Shown piece after piece: positions 15,644-24,107 of a DNA stretch of 64,000 bases. The position numbers and the translations under genes are program-made. Position 1 is the first letter of the stretch. Each line of letters begins with the position of its first letter. Source of the DNA: Moraxella ovis. Its GTDB lineage: Bacteria > Pseudomonadota > Gammaproteobacteria > Pseudomonadales > Moraxellaceae. The notes beneath the pieces were generated by a model that saw nothing but the letters and a program-made list of their open reading frames with translations, searched no databases and was not told the DNA's origin. The stretch is from assembly GCF_900453105.1 (NCBI RefSeq), contig NZ_UGPW01000001.1, forward strand, positions 248,001 to 312,000. Reading direction: 5' to 3'.

Positions 15644-18045
15644 CCCTGCTAACCCACCTTGGCGACTCATTCACGTTTCAGACGTTCGATGACAACGCCG
15701 ACCGTAAAGACTCCAAGCTTGCCCATGTCTATCATGGCACGCTAGATATGCACGCCAATACTTTACACGCTCTAAATGCGCAAGGCGCAGGCGTGTATGT
15801 AACGGTCAATGCCACAGATGGCAAAGGTCGCACAGCAAAAAACATCACCGCCGTGCGTGCCTTGTTTGTCGATTTTGACAGCGTGGACGAGAGCCGTCCT
15901 GCACGCTTGCAAAATCTACCTGTACCACCCACCGTGATTGTAGAGAGTAGTCAAGGAAAACATCACGCCTATTGGGTTGTTGATGGAGTAGCACTTGACG
16001 AGTTCAGAACCTACCAAAAACGATTGATCAGCTACTTTGACAATTTGGGCGAATCGCCAGATAAAGCGGTGCATGACTTACCTCGTGTCATGCGACTAGA
16101 CGGCTTCATCCATGCCAAGGTTAAAGATGGCGTGGCAAGCGCACCATTTAAGAGCCGTGTAATTTTTGAGGGGACAAAAGTTGCCTTGGTGAATATGATG
16201 ACATGGCTTGACAGTATGGGGGACGCAGAACAAGCCCCGCTATTGACTGCCCCAGCGGTATCAAAAAGCTCAACAGCTCACGCGATTGATAATAGCGCCT
16301 CTGCCTACGTTCGACAAAAGGCGCAAGGCGCATGGCAATACGTGTTATCACGCTTGGGCTATCACGTTTCGGGCAATCACGAGCCTTGCCCACACTGTGG
16401 CGGTAAAGACCGTTTCCGTTTTGACAATCACAACCTGGTCGCAGGCGATGGTGGTTGGGTATGCAGTCAAGGCAATGGCGCAACGGTGGGCGGTGATGGC
16501 TTATCATTCCTGATCGACCATGTGGGCATGAGCGCATCAGAAGCAGTGCAAAAAGTGGCGGACGTGCTTAATATCGACCTACCTAACAATGAACTGGTGG
16601 CGAGTGGCGACATTAGCGGATTTATCCAGAAGATAGAAAAACAAAACGCCCCGATGGCGGTCGGAGCGTTTGAGCGTTCAAATGACATTAAACTTGCTAA
16701 ACTTGCCAAACATAATAACACAACAGACGTACCAGCGCAACTGCTATCGTTTCCTGTGCCTGTGCTCAATGATATTTTAACTTGGTTCGAGGGCTTTAGC
16801 CGTCAGCCACAGCGTCAAATCAGCGTGCAGGGCGTGATAGCCTTGGCAAGCGTACTGTGCGGTCGCATTTATCAATCCACCGAGTCAAACACATCAAGCC
16901 TATATCTTATGGTGCTTGGTGAGACTGGTGTCGGCAAAAACTACGTCAAAACCGCCATTCAAGCATTCTTAACCCAAAGCGACCTTTTGCCCCTACTGTC
17001 TGGTAGCGGTAACACGTCAAGCGGTGCGGTGTATTCAGCACTCATGGAATCGCCTTGTCACATCCAAATCATGGACGAAATTGGCAAACAGTTACAGACT
17101 GCCAGAAAACAGCAAAACGGACAAATGGCGGAGAGCTTCACCACCTTGGTTGAGGCATACTCTGCGACTACGTCCCTTATGCTACCCAAAAACTACTCAA
17201 ACATGGGCAGACGTAAGCACGACCAGATTAGCAAACAAGAACAGATGGTGCATTGTCCTGCCATTACCTTGCTTGGTCTTGCCACGCCTGCACAGATGTA
17301 CGACAACCTATCCACGGTGGATGTAGAGGATGGTTTTCTGAATCGTCTGATCTGCGTAGATATCAGCCTGCCTGTTGGCGAGAAAGTGCGCCGTCAAAGC
17401 GTGCCATTGTCGAGCCACTTGGTGGAGTGGGCGCGAGATGTGCGCAATCCTGTTGGTGAGTCTCGCACTGATTTGACGGGTAAAGACACTGCACACAATA
17501 TCGCACCATCTGCTCGCATGGTTGAGTTTGATGACGAGGCGCTTGACCTGTTTGATGATACGGCTGATCTACTTGCCCAAAAAGAACAAGATGGCGAATT
17601 TAAACTGCCAGACATGACCCGCCGATGGGTGGAGAACAGTATGAAGCTTGCCACCATGCTAGCCATCTGTGCGGACAATAATAAGCCTGTGATTACCGCC
17701 GATCTGGCAGGGTGGGCGTTATCCTACGTCCTGCATTATGGGCAGGACTTTATGGATAAAGTGGCAACCAAGGTCGCTGACAGTGATTTCCATCGCCTGT
17801 ACCTTAAGATTCTTGAGTTGGTGGAACGCTCTGGTAAGGATGGCATGACTGAGCGCGACTTGGCAACATTTAGCCGTCTATTTGCAGCGAGCACGCCTGT
17901 CCAACGTGAGATGGCGCTAAAAGCACTACTTGCTGAAGAGCGTATTGTTGCGGTGGCAATCGACACCCTAAGCGGACGCGGTCGCAAGCGTGCATGTTTT
18001 ATTTTACCAAAGTACTTCAACGAAAAAACGATGGAGATGATTTAA
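15640..18045 (+). CDS. Phage primase-helicase (AEP primase, zinc ribbon, helicase domain)
   Basis: An 801-residue replication protein. Residues about 50-190 form an archaeo-eukaryotic-type primase domain: the metal pair in LFVDFDS, SSQGKHHAYW, and the DLPRVMRLDGF segment. A primase zinc ribbon follows (CPHCGGKDRFRF ... GGWVCSQG, around residues 250-280). The C-terminal half is a P-loop helicase of DUF3987 type with Walker A LGETGVGKN (about 426-434) and Walker B IQIMDEIG. It should prime and unwind DNA at the phage origin. The start overlaps the cro-like gene. Confidence 0.9.
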   Translation: MTLLTHLGDSFTFQTFDDNADRKDSKLAHVYHGTLDMHANTLHALNAQGAGVYVTVNATDGKGRTAKNITAVRALFVDFDSVDESRPARLQNLPVPPTVIVESSQGKHHAYWVVDGVALDEFRTYQKRLISYFDNLGESPDKAVHDLPRVMRLDGFIHAKVKDGVASAPFKSRVIFEGTKVALVNMMTWLDSMGDAEQAPLLTAPAVSKSSTAHAIDNSASAYVRQKAQGAWQYVLSRLGYHVSGNHEPCPHCGGKDRFRFDNHNLVAGDGGWVCSQGNGATVGGDGLSFLIDHVGMSASEAVQKVADVLNIDLPNNELVASGDISGFIQKIEKQNAPMAVGAFERSNDIKLAKLAKHNNTTDVPAQLLSFPVPVLNDILTWFEGFSRQPQRQISVQGVIALASVLCGRIYQSTESNTSSLYLMVLGETGVGKNYVKTAIQAFLTQSDLLPLLSGSGNTSSGAVYSALMESPCHIQIMDEIGKQLQTARKQQNGQMAESFTTLVEAYSATTSLMLPKNYSNMGRRKHDQISKQEQMVHCPAITLLGLATPAQMYDNLSTVDVEDGFLNRLICVDISLPVGEKVRRQSVPLSSHLVEWARDVRNPVGESRTDLTGKDTAHNIAPSARMVEFDDEALDLFDDTADLLAQKEQDGEFKLPDMTRRWVENSMKLATMLAICADNNKPVITADLAGWALSYVLHYGQDFMDKVATKVADSDFHRLYLKILELVERSGKDGMTERDLATFSRLFAASTPVQREMALKALLAEERIVAVAIDTLSGRGRKRACFILPKYFNEKTMEMI

Positions 18046-18291
18046 AATGCGCATTGTTGCAGACAGCGTGTCTGCACTTATAACCCTTATGGGTAAAGGC
18101 TTTAAGCCATTGTTGCAGACAAAAGACAGGGGGTATACACACCCCCGAATTGGGGTGGTGGGGGTGGGTATGTCTGCAACAATAGTATAACCCTTTATTT
18201 ATAAGGCTTATAAGTGCAGACAGGAGTGTCGCATTTAACTGCAACAATACATCATAAAAATTTTTATGATTAGTTTTTTAAAAGGTAAAAA
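18046..18291. repeat. Repeat-rich gap behind the primase gene (origin or regulatory RNA candidate)
   Basis: The word attgttgcag occurs four times in 200 bases: twice direct (18053-18062, 18109-18118, as part of 14-bp copies cattgttgcagaca) and twice inverted (18174-18183, 18239-18248). A perfect 15-bp inverted repeat (18069-18083/18208-18222) encloses a perfect 13-bp one (18109-18121/18171-18183), which in turn encloses the G/C-rich stretch 18129-18168. No gene fits here. Nested and direct repeats next to a primase suggest a replication origin; a structured RNA is the alternative. Confidence 0.6.
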
Positions 18292-18636
18292 ATGAGCAAG
18301 TTTAATAACAAGAAAGTGTTTTTTGATGGCATGACTTTTGACAGCAAAAAAGAATGTGAGCGATATAAGACATTGAAGTCATGGCAAGAACAAGGGCTTA
18401 TCAATGGCCTAACGTGTCAAGAGAGCTTTGTTTTGGTTGATGGAGTTAAGATAGCAGGCGAGAGTCGTAAGCGTCCTAGCGTGCGTTATATCGCTGATTT
18501 CGTCTATCTGGACAAGCGCACTGGCGAGCAGGTGGTTGAAGACGTCAAAAGTGTAATCACACGTAAAGATAAAGTGTATCGAATCAAAAAACATCTAATG
18601 AAAATCATCCATGATATTGATGTGGTGGAAGTATGA
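18292..18636 (+). CDS. DUF1064 family protein (nuclease-like)
   Basis: A 114-residue protein that matches DUF1064: KVFFDGMTFDSKKECERYK at the start, IADFVYLDKRTGEQVVEDVK in the second half. The D...E-D-V-K pattern resembles a PD-(D/E)XK nuclease core, so it may process DNA in replication or recombination. A GGTAAAA site precedes ATG. Its stop overlaps the next start (ATGA). Confidence 0.85.
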   Translation: MSKFNNKKVFFDGMTFDSKKECERYKTLKSWQEQGLINGLTCQESFVLVDGVKIAGESRKRPSVRYIADFVYLDKRTGEQVVEDVKSVITRKDKVYRIKKHLMKIIHDIDVVEV

Positions 18637-18896
18637 GATTTGAGATACCTGCAATCAAATGGTCAGCACAAAATGAGACATGCTTTGACGGCCATGCCAG
18701 AGAGACTCACATCAGCAAGAATACTTTTTGTGAATATGCCATACAGGTCGAAAAGCATTTGTTCTATTGCTACTACGGCAATGGTCGATTCAAACAATTT
18801 AGCAGTCTGAGCGATGCAAAAGAATGGGTTGAGACAGTGCATTATCCAAGTCAGGTTCAAAAGTATTTCAAGATAATTGATAGGGCTGGTGATTGA
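18633..18896 (+). CDS. Small phage protein of unknown function
   Basis: An 87-residue protein rich in aromatic residues (EKHLFYCYYGNGRFKQFSSL). There is no recognised domain. It is translationally coupled to the DUF1064 gene by a 4-base overlap and lies 3 bases before the next gene. Confidence 0.7.
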   Translation: MRFEIPAIKWSAQNETCFDGHARETHISKNTFCEYAIQVEKHLFYCYYGNGRFKQFSSLSDAKEWVETVHYPSQVQKYFKIIDRAGD

Positions 18897-18899
18897 ATA

Positions 18900-19181
18900 A
18901 TGAGCAACGGACAAAAACACGACCAAGCCAAGCCACGATTTAGCCTTGTCCCACATCAAGCACTTTGGCAAGTGGTGGCGGTCTTAGAATTTGGGGCGAA
19001 CAAATATGGTGCGGATAATTGGCGTAATGTGCCAAATGCCCGTGAGCGTTATTTTAATGCGTGCCATCGCCATTTGCATGCGTGGTGGGCAGGCGAGCGG
19101 GTAGATGGCGAGAGTGGATTGCCACACCTTGCCCACGCTGTTTGTTGTTTGTTGTTTATGATGAGCTTGGGGGATAAATGA
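18900..19181 (+). CDS. dATP/dGTP diphosphohydrolase-like protein
   Basis: A 93-residue all-helical protein that fits the DUF5664/dGTP_diPhyd_N pattern: KHDQAKPRFSLVPHQAL at the start, FGANKYGADNWR in the middle, and a metal-binding-like end (HLHAWWAGERVDGESGLPHL). Such proteins hydrolyse dNTPs and may adjust the phage nucleotide pool. No dZTP synthetase (PurZ) is nearby, so a modified genome is not implied. It overlaps the next gene by 4 bases. Confidence 0.75.
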   Translation: MSNGQKHDQAKPRFSLVPHQALWQVVAVLEFGANKYGADNWRNVPNARERYFNACHRHLHAWWAGERVDGESGLPHLAHAVCCLLFMMSLGDK

Positions 19182-19579
19182 AAAACCTTGTCAAAGAATG
19201 GGGCATATGGTCAAGGCATAACGGCTATGATAAGCACAACACGCCCCTGCTTGCCTTTATGCGTGCCAATGGTGCAGTAAGCTATGGCAGCTACAATGAG
19301 CCGAACATCACAGACGAAGAAGCCTTGGCGGTGGATAGAGCGGTCGGTAAGCTTAGGGCGGAGTATGGCGTGCTGTATTTTGTCCTAGTTTCGCATTATG
19401 TTTGGGGCTGGTCATACCGCCAGATATCAAGGCGGTATCTGACCCCGCTTGAATACCCACATCAGGTGAATATGGATGATGCAGACAGCAGAAAGCGGTT
19501 TGTACACCCACAAATTGTTAAAAGAATGCTTGAGCAGGCGGAGCGCATAGTTTATAAAAAAATGCAAAAAAACCCTTGA
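19178..19579 (+). CDS. Q-like late antiterminator
   Basis: A 133-residue protein with a tryptophan-rich start (LVKEWGIWSRHNGYD) and a C-terminal HTH-like segment (VSHYVWGWSYRQISRRYLTP). This matches small phage antitermination Q proteins. Position supports it: last gene of the right early operon, followed by two intrinsic terminators, then the late genes. Confidence 0.7.
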   Translation: MKNLVKEWGIWSRHNGYDKHNTPLLAFMRANGAVSYGSYNEPNITDEEALAVDRAVGKLRAEYGVLYFVLVSHYVWGWSYRQISRRYLTPLEYPHQVNMDDADSRKRFVHPQIVKRMLEQAERIVYKKMQKNP

Positions 19580-19620
19580 TTTTTGTGACAGCAGGGGTTA
19601 GAATTATGGCATACTTGAAA

Positions 19621-19651
19621 AAGCTACAACCTAAACGGTTGTGGCTTTTTT
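19621..19651 (+). terminator. First terminator between the early and late regions
   Basis: The stem gctacaacc/ggttgtggc (19623-19631, 19637-19645) is followed by T6. Together with the next one it forms a tandem barrier that a Q protein would have to overcome. Confidence 0.8.
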
Positions 19652-19659
19652 GTTTATCC

Positions 19660-19686
19660 AGCCCTTGCATATCGCAGGGGCTTTTT
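19660..19686 (+). terminator. Second terminator between the early and late regions
   Basis: The stem agcccttgc/gcaggggct (19660-19668, 19674-19682) is followed by a short T run, 15 bases before the HNH gene. Confidence 0.7.
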
Positions 19687-19700
19687 AGTGGACATAAAAC

Positions 19701-20075
19701 ATGCCAAAGACACCTTGCCGAGCAAGCGGATGTAAGAACCTTGTCAATCGTCAAGATAAGGGCTACTGTGAGACACACGCACGCATGCGCTATGGTTGGG
19801 CTAAGACGCAGGCGGTCAAGGGCAATACGACACAGCGTGGTTATGGTAGCGCATGGCGCAAGCTGCGCAGTGCAATCATGGAGCGCGATGGTTATTTGTG
19901 CCAAGTCTGTCTACAAGCTGGTAGATTAACGCCAGCGCATGCAGTCGATCACATTATCAACAAGGCAAGCGGTGGCACAGATGACCCAAGCAACCTACAA
20001 GCAATCTGTCACGCCTGCCATGCAACAAAAACACAAAATGAGAGCCGAAGGGGTGGGGTGGGTAAAAAGTTTTGA
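19701..20075 (+). CDS. HNH endonuclease beside the terminase
   Basis: A 124-residue HNH protein. An N-terminal Cys pair region (CRASGCKNLVNRQDKGYC) may bind zinc. The core is RDGYLCQVC ... AHAVDHIINKASGG ... NLQAICHACH, which holds the HNH residues and CxxC zinc ligands. In HK97-like phages the HNH protein works with the terminase in cos cleavage, and the position before terS fits this. Confidence 0.92.
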   Translation: MPKTPCRASGCKNLVNRQDKGYCETHARMRYGWAKTQAVKGNTTQRGYGSAWRKLRSAIMERDGYLCQVCLQAGRLTPAHAVDHIINKASGGTDDPSNLQAICHACHATKTQNESRRGGVGKKF

Positions 20076-20151
20076 GCCTTTTGTGGAATGACCGCCCCCT
20101 GAGTCTTTTTTTTACGACCGCGAAATTAAAAGTTTAGGCAAGGGGGACAAA
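20076..20151 (+). other. Candidate cos region
   Basis: The gap between the HNH and terminase small-subunit genes holds a C-rich block (accgccccctgagtc, 20090-20104), a T8 run and a tacgaccgcg motif. The HNH-TerS-TerL order is typical of cos phages and the cos site often lies here. Sequence alone does not prove it. Confidence 0.3.
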
Positions 20152-20634
20152 ATGGGCGGAATTGCGACAGTCGCAGGACGTGGGCGAAAACCGAAACCAA
20201 CCAAATTAAAAGAGCTAAACGGCAACGCTGGCAAGCGCGGATTAAACAAGAACGAGCCGAAATTTAAGCAAGTCACGAATATCGAACCGCCCGAATGGCT
20301 AGAACCTTTGGCGGTGGAAATGTGGCAAAGGGTCGTCCCCGAATTGCTTGCCAACGATTTATTAACTTTGGGCGACATGCATAACGTTGAAGCGTTTTGT
20401 ATGGCTTATGCGATGTGGCGTGAAGCACAAGAGCACATCAAACTACATGGCGTGGTGCTAACCAACCCAGAGAGCGGAGCGGTATTAAAGAACCCTGCTG
20501 TTACGGTGGTCAATGAGACAGCGCGCCAGCTTGTACAGTTCGGCTCACTATTGGGGCTTGACCCAAGCAGTCGATCAAGGCTGACGGGTTCAGCTCAAAA
20601 AGAAACCATCGCCAACCCATTTGCTGACCTATGA
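20152..20634 (+). CDS. terS: Terminase small subunit (P27 family)
   Basis: A 160-residue protein with the P27-type start (GRGRKPKPTKLKELNGNAGK), helical core (PPEWLEPLAVEMWQRVVPEL) and end (LGLDPSSRSRLTG). It recognises the packaging site and hands the DNA to the large subunit. Its stop overlaps the terL ATG by 4 bases. Confidence 0.93.
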   Translation: MGGIATVAGRGRKPKPTKLKELNGNAGKRGLNKNEPKFKQVTNIEPPEWLEPLAVEMWQRVVPELLANDLLTLGDMHNVEAFCMAYAMWREAQEHIKLHGVVLTNPESGAVLKNPAVTVVNETARQLVQFGSLLGLDPSSRSRLTGSAQKETIANPFADL

Positions 20635-22322
20635 GTTATCCGAACGTAAAACGCGCTGAACAGTATGCCAAAGACGTGATCAGCGGCAAGATTATCGCCA
20701 ATAAGTGGATAAAATTGGCTTGCGAGCGCCATTTTGCTGATAAAAAGGCGAGTAAAAACAAGGATTATCCATACAAATTCGACCCTGCCAAAGCTGAAAA
20801 AGTGGCTAAATTCATCCAGCTTTTGCCGCACACAAAGGGTAAATGGGCGGCAAAAAGTGAGAAAATCACGCTTGAACCGTGGCAGTTGTTCGCCTGTTGC
20901 ATCCCTTTTGGCTGGATCAAGAAAAAGACAGGTTTTAGGCGATTTACCAAGATTTTAATTTTTGTTTGTCGTAAAAATGGCAAATCAGCCATCGCGGCAG
21001 GCATGGCGAATTATATGTTCTGCGCTGATGGCGAGTTTGGTGCCGAAGTGTACAGCGGTGCGACCAGTGAGAAGCAGGCGTGGGAAGTGTTTCGACCCGC
21101 TAAAATCATGGTTGAGCGCACGCCACAGCTAAAAGATTACTTTGGTATTGAAGTTAACGCATCAAACATGAACCGCATCGCAGACGGTTCGCGCTTTGAG
21201 CCTGTCATCGGTAAGCCTGGCGACGGTTCAAGCCCATCATGCGCCATTGTCGATGAGTATCACGAACACAAAGATGATACGCTATACGACACCATGGAAA
21301 CAGGTATGGGTGCGCGAGAACAGCCGATCATGCTTGTCATCACTACCGCAGGCAGTAACATCGGTGGTCCGTGCTATCTGATGGTGCGCGACGCTGAGAA
21401 GATGCTCGATGGTGTGATGGATATTCCCGACCTTTGGGCAATCCTTTACGGCAAAGATAAAGATGATGACTGGACAAGTGACATCGCCCTTGCCAAGGCG
21501 AACCCAAATTATGATATTTCAGTATCTGGTGAGTTCTTGAAGGCGCGCCAACGTGATGCCATGGCATCATCAGCCAAGCAGACGATATTTCGCACCAAGC
21601 ATCTTAATGAGTGGGTGGGTGCGAAGAATGCTTGGATGAACATGGCGAAATGGGCAGATGCACCACCAAGAAAGTCGCTATCAGAGCTTGAGAATAGAGC
21701 GTGTTACATTGGTCTTGACCTTGCCACCAAAATTGACATGGTGGCGCTGGTGCTGCTATTCCCACCACACGGCGATGATGTGCATTATCACGTGCATGGG
21801 CGCTATTATCTGCCTGATGTGCGCGTGCTTGAAGATCTGGATGTCAATAGCGAGCGTTACCGCGCTTGGGATAATGATGGCTTAATCACGCTCACGATGG
21901 GCGAAGTGATTGATTTTGAAGTCATCAAAGACGATCTTAGGGAGTTTATGGGTCGCTTTGATGTTCAGCAGGTCGCCTATGACCCATGGCAAGCGACACA
22001 ACTGGCCCAAGAGCTTGAGAAAGAAGGCGTAACCATGGTTGAGCTGCGCCACACGGTGCAGAACATGAGCGAGCCAATGAAAGAGCTTGAAGCCATCGTG
22101 CTGCAAAAACGACTTGCCCATGGTGACGACCCTGTCATGACGTGGATGATGAGTAACGTCGTCGCGCAGCTGGACAAGAAAGATAACATCTATCCGAACA
22201 AGGAGCGCGCCGAGAATAAGATTGACGGCGTGGTCGCTCTGATCATGGCGATGAGTCGCGCCATATACCACGACCAAGGCGGCAACATTGATGATTATCT
22301 GGACAACATGGTGATTGCCTAA
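20631..22322 (+). CDS. terL: Terminase large subunit
   Basis: A 563-residue packaging motor. The ATPase Walker A-like motif is CRKNGKS (about residues 113-119) and Walker B is CAIVDEYHEH (about 204-213). The C-terminal nuclease domain begins near residue 360 (CYIGLDLATKIDMVALVLL), with acidic residues, and ends with a conserved NKIDGVVALIMAM. It cuts concatemers and pumps DNA into the prohead. Confidence 0.95.
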   Translation: MSYPNVKRAEQYAKDVISGKIIANKWIKLACERHFADKKASKNKDYPYKFDPAKAEKVAKFIQLLPHTKGKWAAKSEKITLEPWQLFACCIPFGWIKKKTGFRRFTKILIFVCRKNGKSAIAAGMANYMFCADGEFGAEVYSGATSEKQAWEVFRPAKIMVERTPQLKDYFGIEVNASNMNRIADGSRFEPVIGKPGDGSSPSCAIVDEYHEHKDDTLYDTMETGMGAREQPIMLVITTAGSNIGGPCYLMVRDAEKMLDGVMDIPDLWAILYGKDKDDDWTSDIALAKANPNYDISVSGEFLKARQRDAMASSAKQTIFRTKHLNEWVGAKNAWMNMAKWADAPPRKSLSELENRACYIGLDLATKIDMVALVLLFPPHGDDVHYHVHGRYYLPDVRVLEDLDVNSERYRAWDNDGLITLTMGEVIDFEVIKDDLREFMGRFDVQQVAYDPWQATQLAQELEKEGVTMVELRHTVQNMSEPMKELEAIVLQKRLAHGDDPVMTWMMSNVVAQLDKKDNIYPNKERAENKIDGVVALIMAMSRAIYHDQGGNIDDYLDNMVIA

Positions 22323-22329
22323 TTTTACT

Positions 22330-22357
22330 TTAACCGTCCGAAAGGGCGGTTTTTTTA
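22330..22357 (+). terminator. Terminator between terL and portal
   Basis: The stem accgtcc/gggcggt with loop GAAA is followed by T7. It may tune relative levels of terminase and head genes. Confidence 0.65.
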
Positions 22358-22367
22358 TGGAGTTTTT

Positions 22368-23567
22368 ATGAACTTTTTCGGTTGGCTTGGCTTAATGTTT
22401 GGGCGTTCGCGCCTAGAGAAGGGTCAAACGTCCGACCCTTTTATTGGCACAAGTACCGCCAGCGGTAACGCCATCAATGCTGACACCGCCCTGAAACTGT
22501 CAGCGGTGTGGGCGTGCGTACGTCTGCGCAGTCAAGTAATTGGTTCGTTGCCCTTGCACTTATACGGCAGCGACAAAAAGACGGCAAACAATCATCCCAT
22601 CTATCGACTGCTACATGACAGCCCTAATGCTGACATGACAGCGTGCGAGTTCTGGGAAGCGATGGTGGCGAGCCTTGACTTGTGGGGCAATGCTTACGCG
22701 CTGATTGTGCGCCACAAGAGCACGCACCACGTCATCGCCTTAGATGTTTTGAACCCTGAGCGCATGAAAGTGGACAGGGGCAAAGATGGGCTAATTACCT
22801 ATATCCACCAAGAGAATAACAGATACACGCGCTACACCGCTGATGAGATTCTGCATGTCAAGGGCTTTAGCCTTGATGGCTTGGTAGGGCTATCGCCCAT
22901 CAGTTACCAGTCGTCAGTCATGGGCTTTCAGATCGATGCGAACAATGCCGCCAATCAAGAGTTTAAAAACTCACTCAAGGCCGGCGGATTCCTGAAAGCT
23001 GGCGAAAAGACACTAACCGACCAACAGCGTGAGGGTCTAAGACGTAATTTGGCAGAGTTTGGCAAGCCTGAAAACGCTGGCAAGTATATGGTGTTAGAAG
23101 CTGGCATGGACGTGGCAGGCGCAGGCGTGCGCATCAATCCACAAGACGCACAGCTGTTAGAGTCGCGATACTTTGGCATTGAAGAGATTTGTCGTGCGTT
23201 TGGTGTGCCGCCACAGCTGATCTATCACACTGATAAGGCAAGTTCTTGGGCGAGCAGTCTTGAAAACATGAACCTTGGGTTCTTGATGTATTCACTTCGC
23301 CCTGTGCTTGTCAAGATCGAACAAGCTGTCGTTAAAAAGCTACTCATGCCCACAGAGCGACAACAGTACAAGCCACGCTGGAGTGTAGAAGGGCTTTTAC
23401 GGGCGGACAGCCAAGGGCGATCGCAGTTTTACACATCTGCCTTACAGAATGGCTGGATGACACGTAATGAAGTGCGCGAGCTGGAAGATATGCCGCCGCT
23501 TGATGGTGGTGATACGCTGACAGTGCAGACCAATTTAACCCACTTACAAGACTTGGGGAAAACATGA
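22368..23567 (+). CDS. Portal protein (HK97 family)
   Basis: A 399-residue portal protein. Typical segments are LKLSAVWACVRLRSQVIGSL near residues 43-62, a GNAYALIVR strand, and the conserved AFGVPPQLIY near residue 285. It forms the dodecameric DNA entry ring at one capsid vertex. The stop overlaps the protease start (ATGA). Confidence 0.95.
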   Translation: MNFFGWLGLMFGRSRLEKGQTSDPFIGTSTASGNAINADTALKLSAVWACVRLRSQVIGSLPLHLYGSDKKTANNHPIYRLLHDSPNADMTACEFWEAMVASLDLWGNAYALIVRHKSTHHVIALDVLNPERMKVDRGKDGLITYIHQENNRYTRYTADEILHVKGFSLDGLVGLSPISYQSSVMGFQIDANNAANQEFKNSLKAGGFLKAGEKTLTDQQREGLRRNLAEFGKPENAGKYMVLEAGMDVAGAGVRINPQDAQLLESRYFGIEEICRAFGVPPQLIYHTDKASSWASSLENMNLGFLMYSLRPVLVKIEQAVVKKLLMPTERQQYKPRWSVEGLLRADSQGRSQFYTSALQNGWMTRNEVRELEDMPPLDGGDTLTVQTNLTHLQDLGKT

Positions 23568-24097
23568 ACTTAGAAACTAAATCCATGGCGTTCAAGGCTG
23601 ACAATCTTGCCGAAGATGGCACGTTCAGTGGTTATTGCAATGTCTTTGATGTCAAAGACAGCTATGACGAGATTGTCAAAAAGGGCGCTTTTATCAACTC
23701 ATTGAACGAATGGCAAGCCAAGGGCAAGATGCCACCCGTATTGTGGCAACACAGCCGTTCGGATGTCATCGGTGTATGGACCAAGCTTTACGAGGATGAG
23801 CACGGTCTATATGGCGAAGGCAGATTACTGATTGATGACGTGGCGAAAGCTCGCGAAGCTTACGCTCTCGTCAAAAATGGTGCGATTGATGGCTTGTCTA
23901 TCGGCTATCGCACGAACAAGTGGGCGTGGAACGAAGATGAGAGCGCGCTGGAATTGTTGGAATTGGACCTAAAGGAAGTCTCAATCGTGACTTTCCCGGC
24001 CAACACCGACAGCACGGTCTCGAACATGAAAGCCGAAGCCATGAAACAAAAAGACGTAAAAAGTGCGTTGAATATCCTTAATAACCTTAAACTGTAA
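23564..24097 (+). CDS. Prohead protease (HK97 family)
   Basis: A 177-residue serine protease of the U35 family. It shows GYCNVFDVKDSYDEIVKKGA, the catalytic His in VLWQHS (near residue 66) and the Ser in DGLSIGY (near residue 110). It removes the scaffold delta-domain from the capsid protein. The gene lies between portal and capsid genes, as in HK97. Confidence 0.94.
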   Translation: MNLETKSMAFKADNLAEDGTFSGYCNVFDVKDSYDEIVKKGAFINSLNEWQAKGKMPPVLWQHSRSDVIGVWTKLYEDEHGLYGEGRLLIDDVAKAREAYALVKNGAIDGLSIGYRTNKWAWNEDESALELLELDLKEVSIVTFPANTDSTVSNMKAEAMKQKDVKSALNILNNLKL

Positions 24098-24107
24098 AGG
24101 AGCCATT

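Noticed and set aside
15900..18045. Several minus-strand frames over the primase gene
   Set aside because: All lie within a gene with clear domain signatures on the plus strand.
18900..19181. Evidence for a Z-genome (diaminopurine) phage
   Set aside because: Only a dNTP diphosphohydrolase-like gene is present; no PurZ or specialised polymerase.
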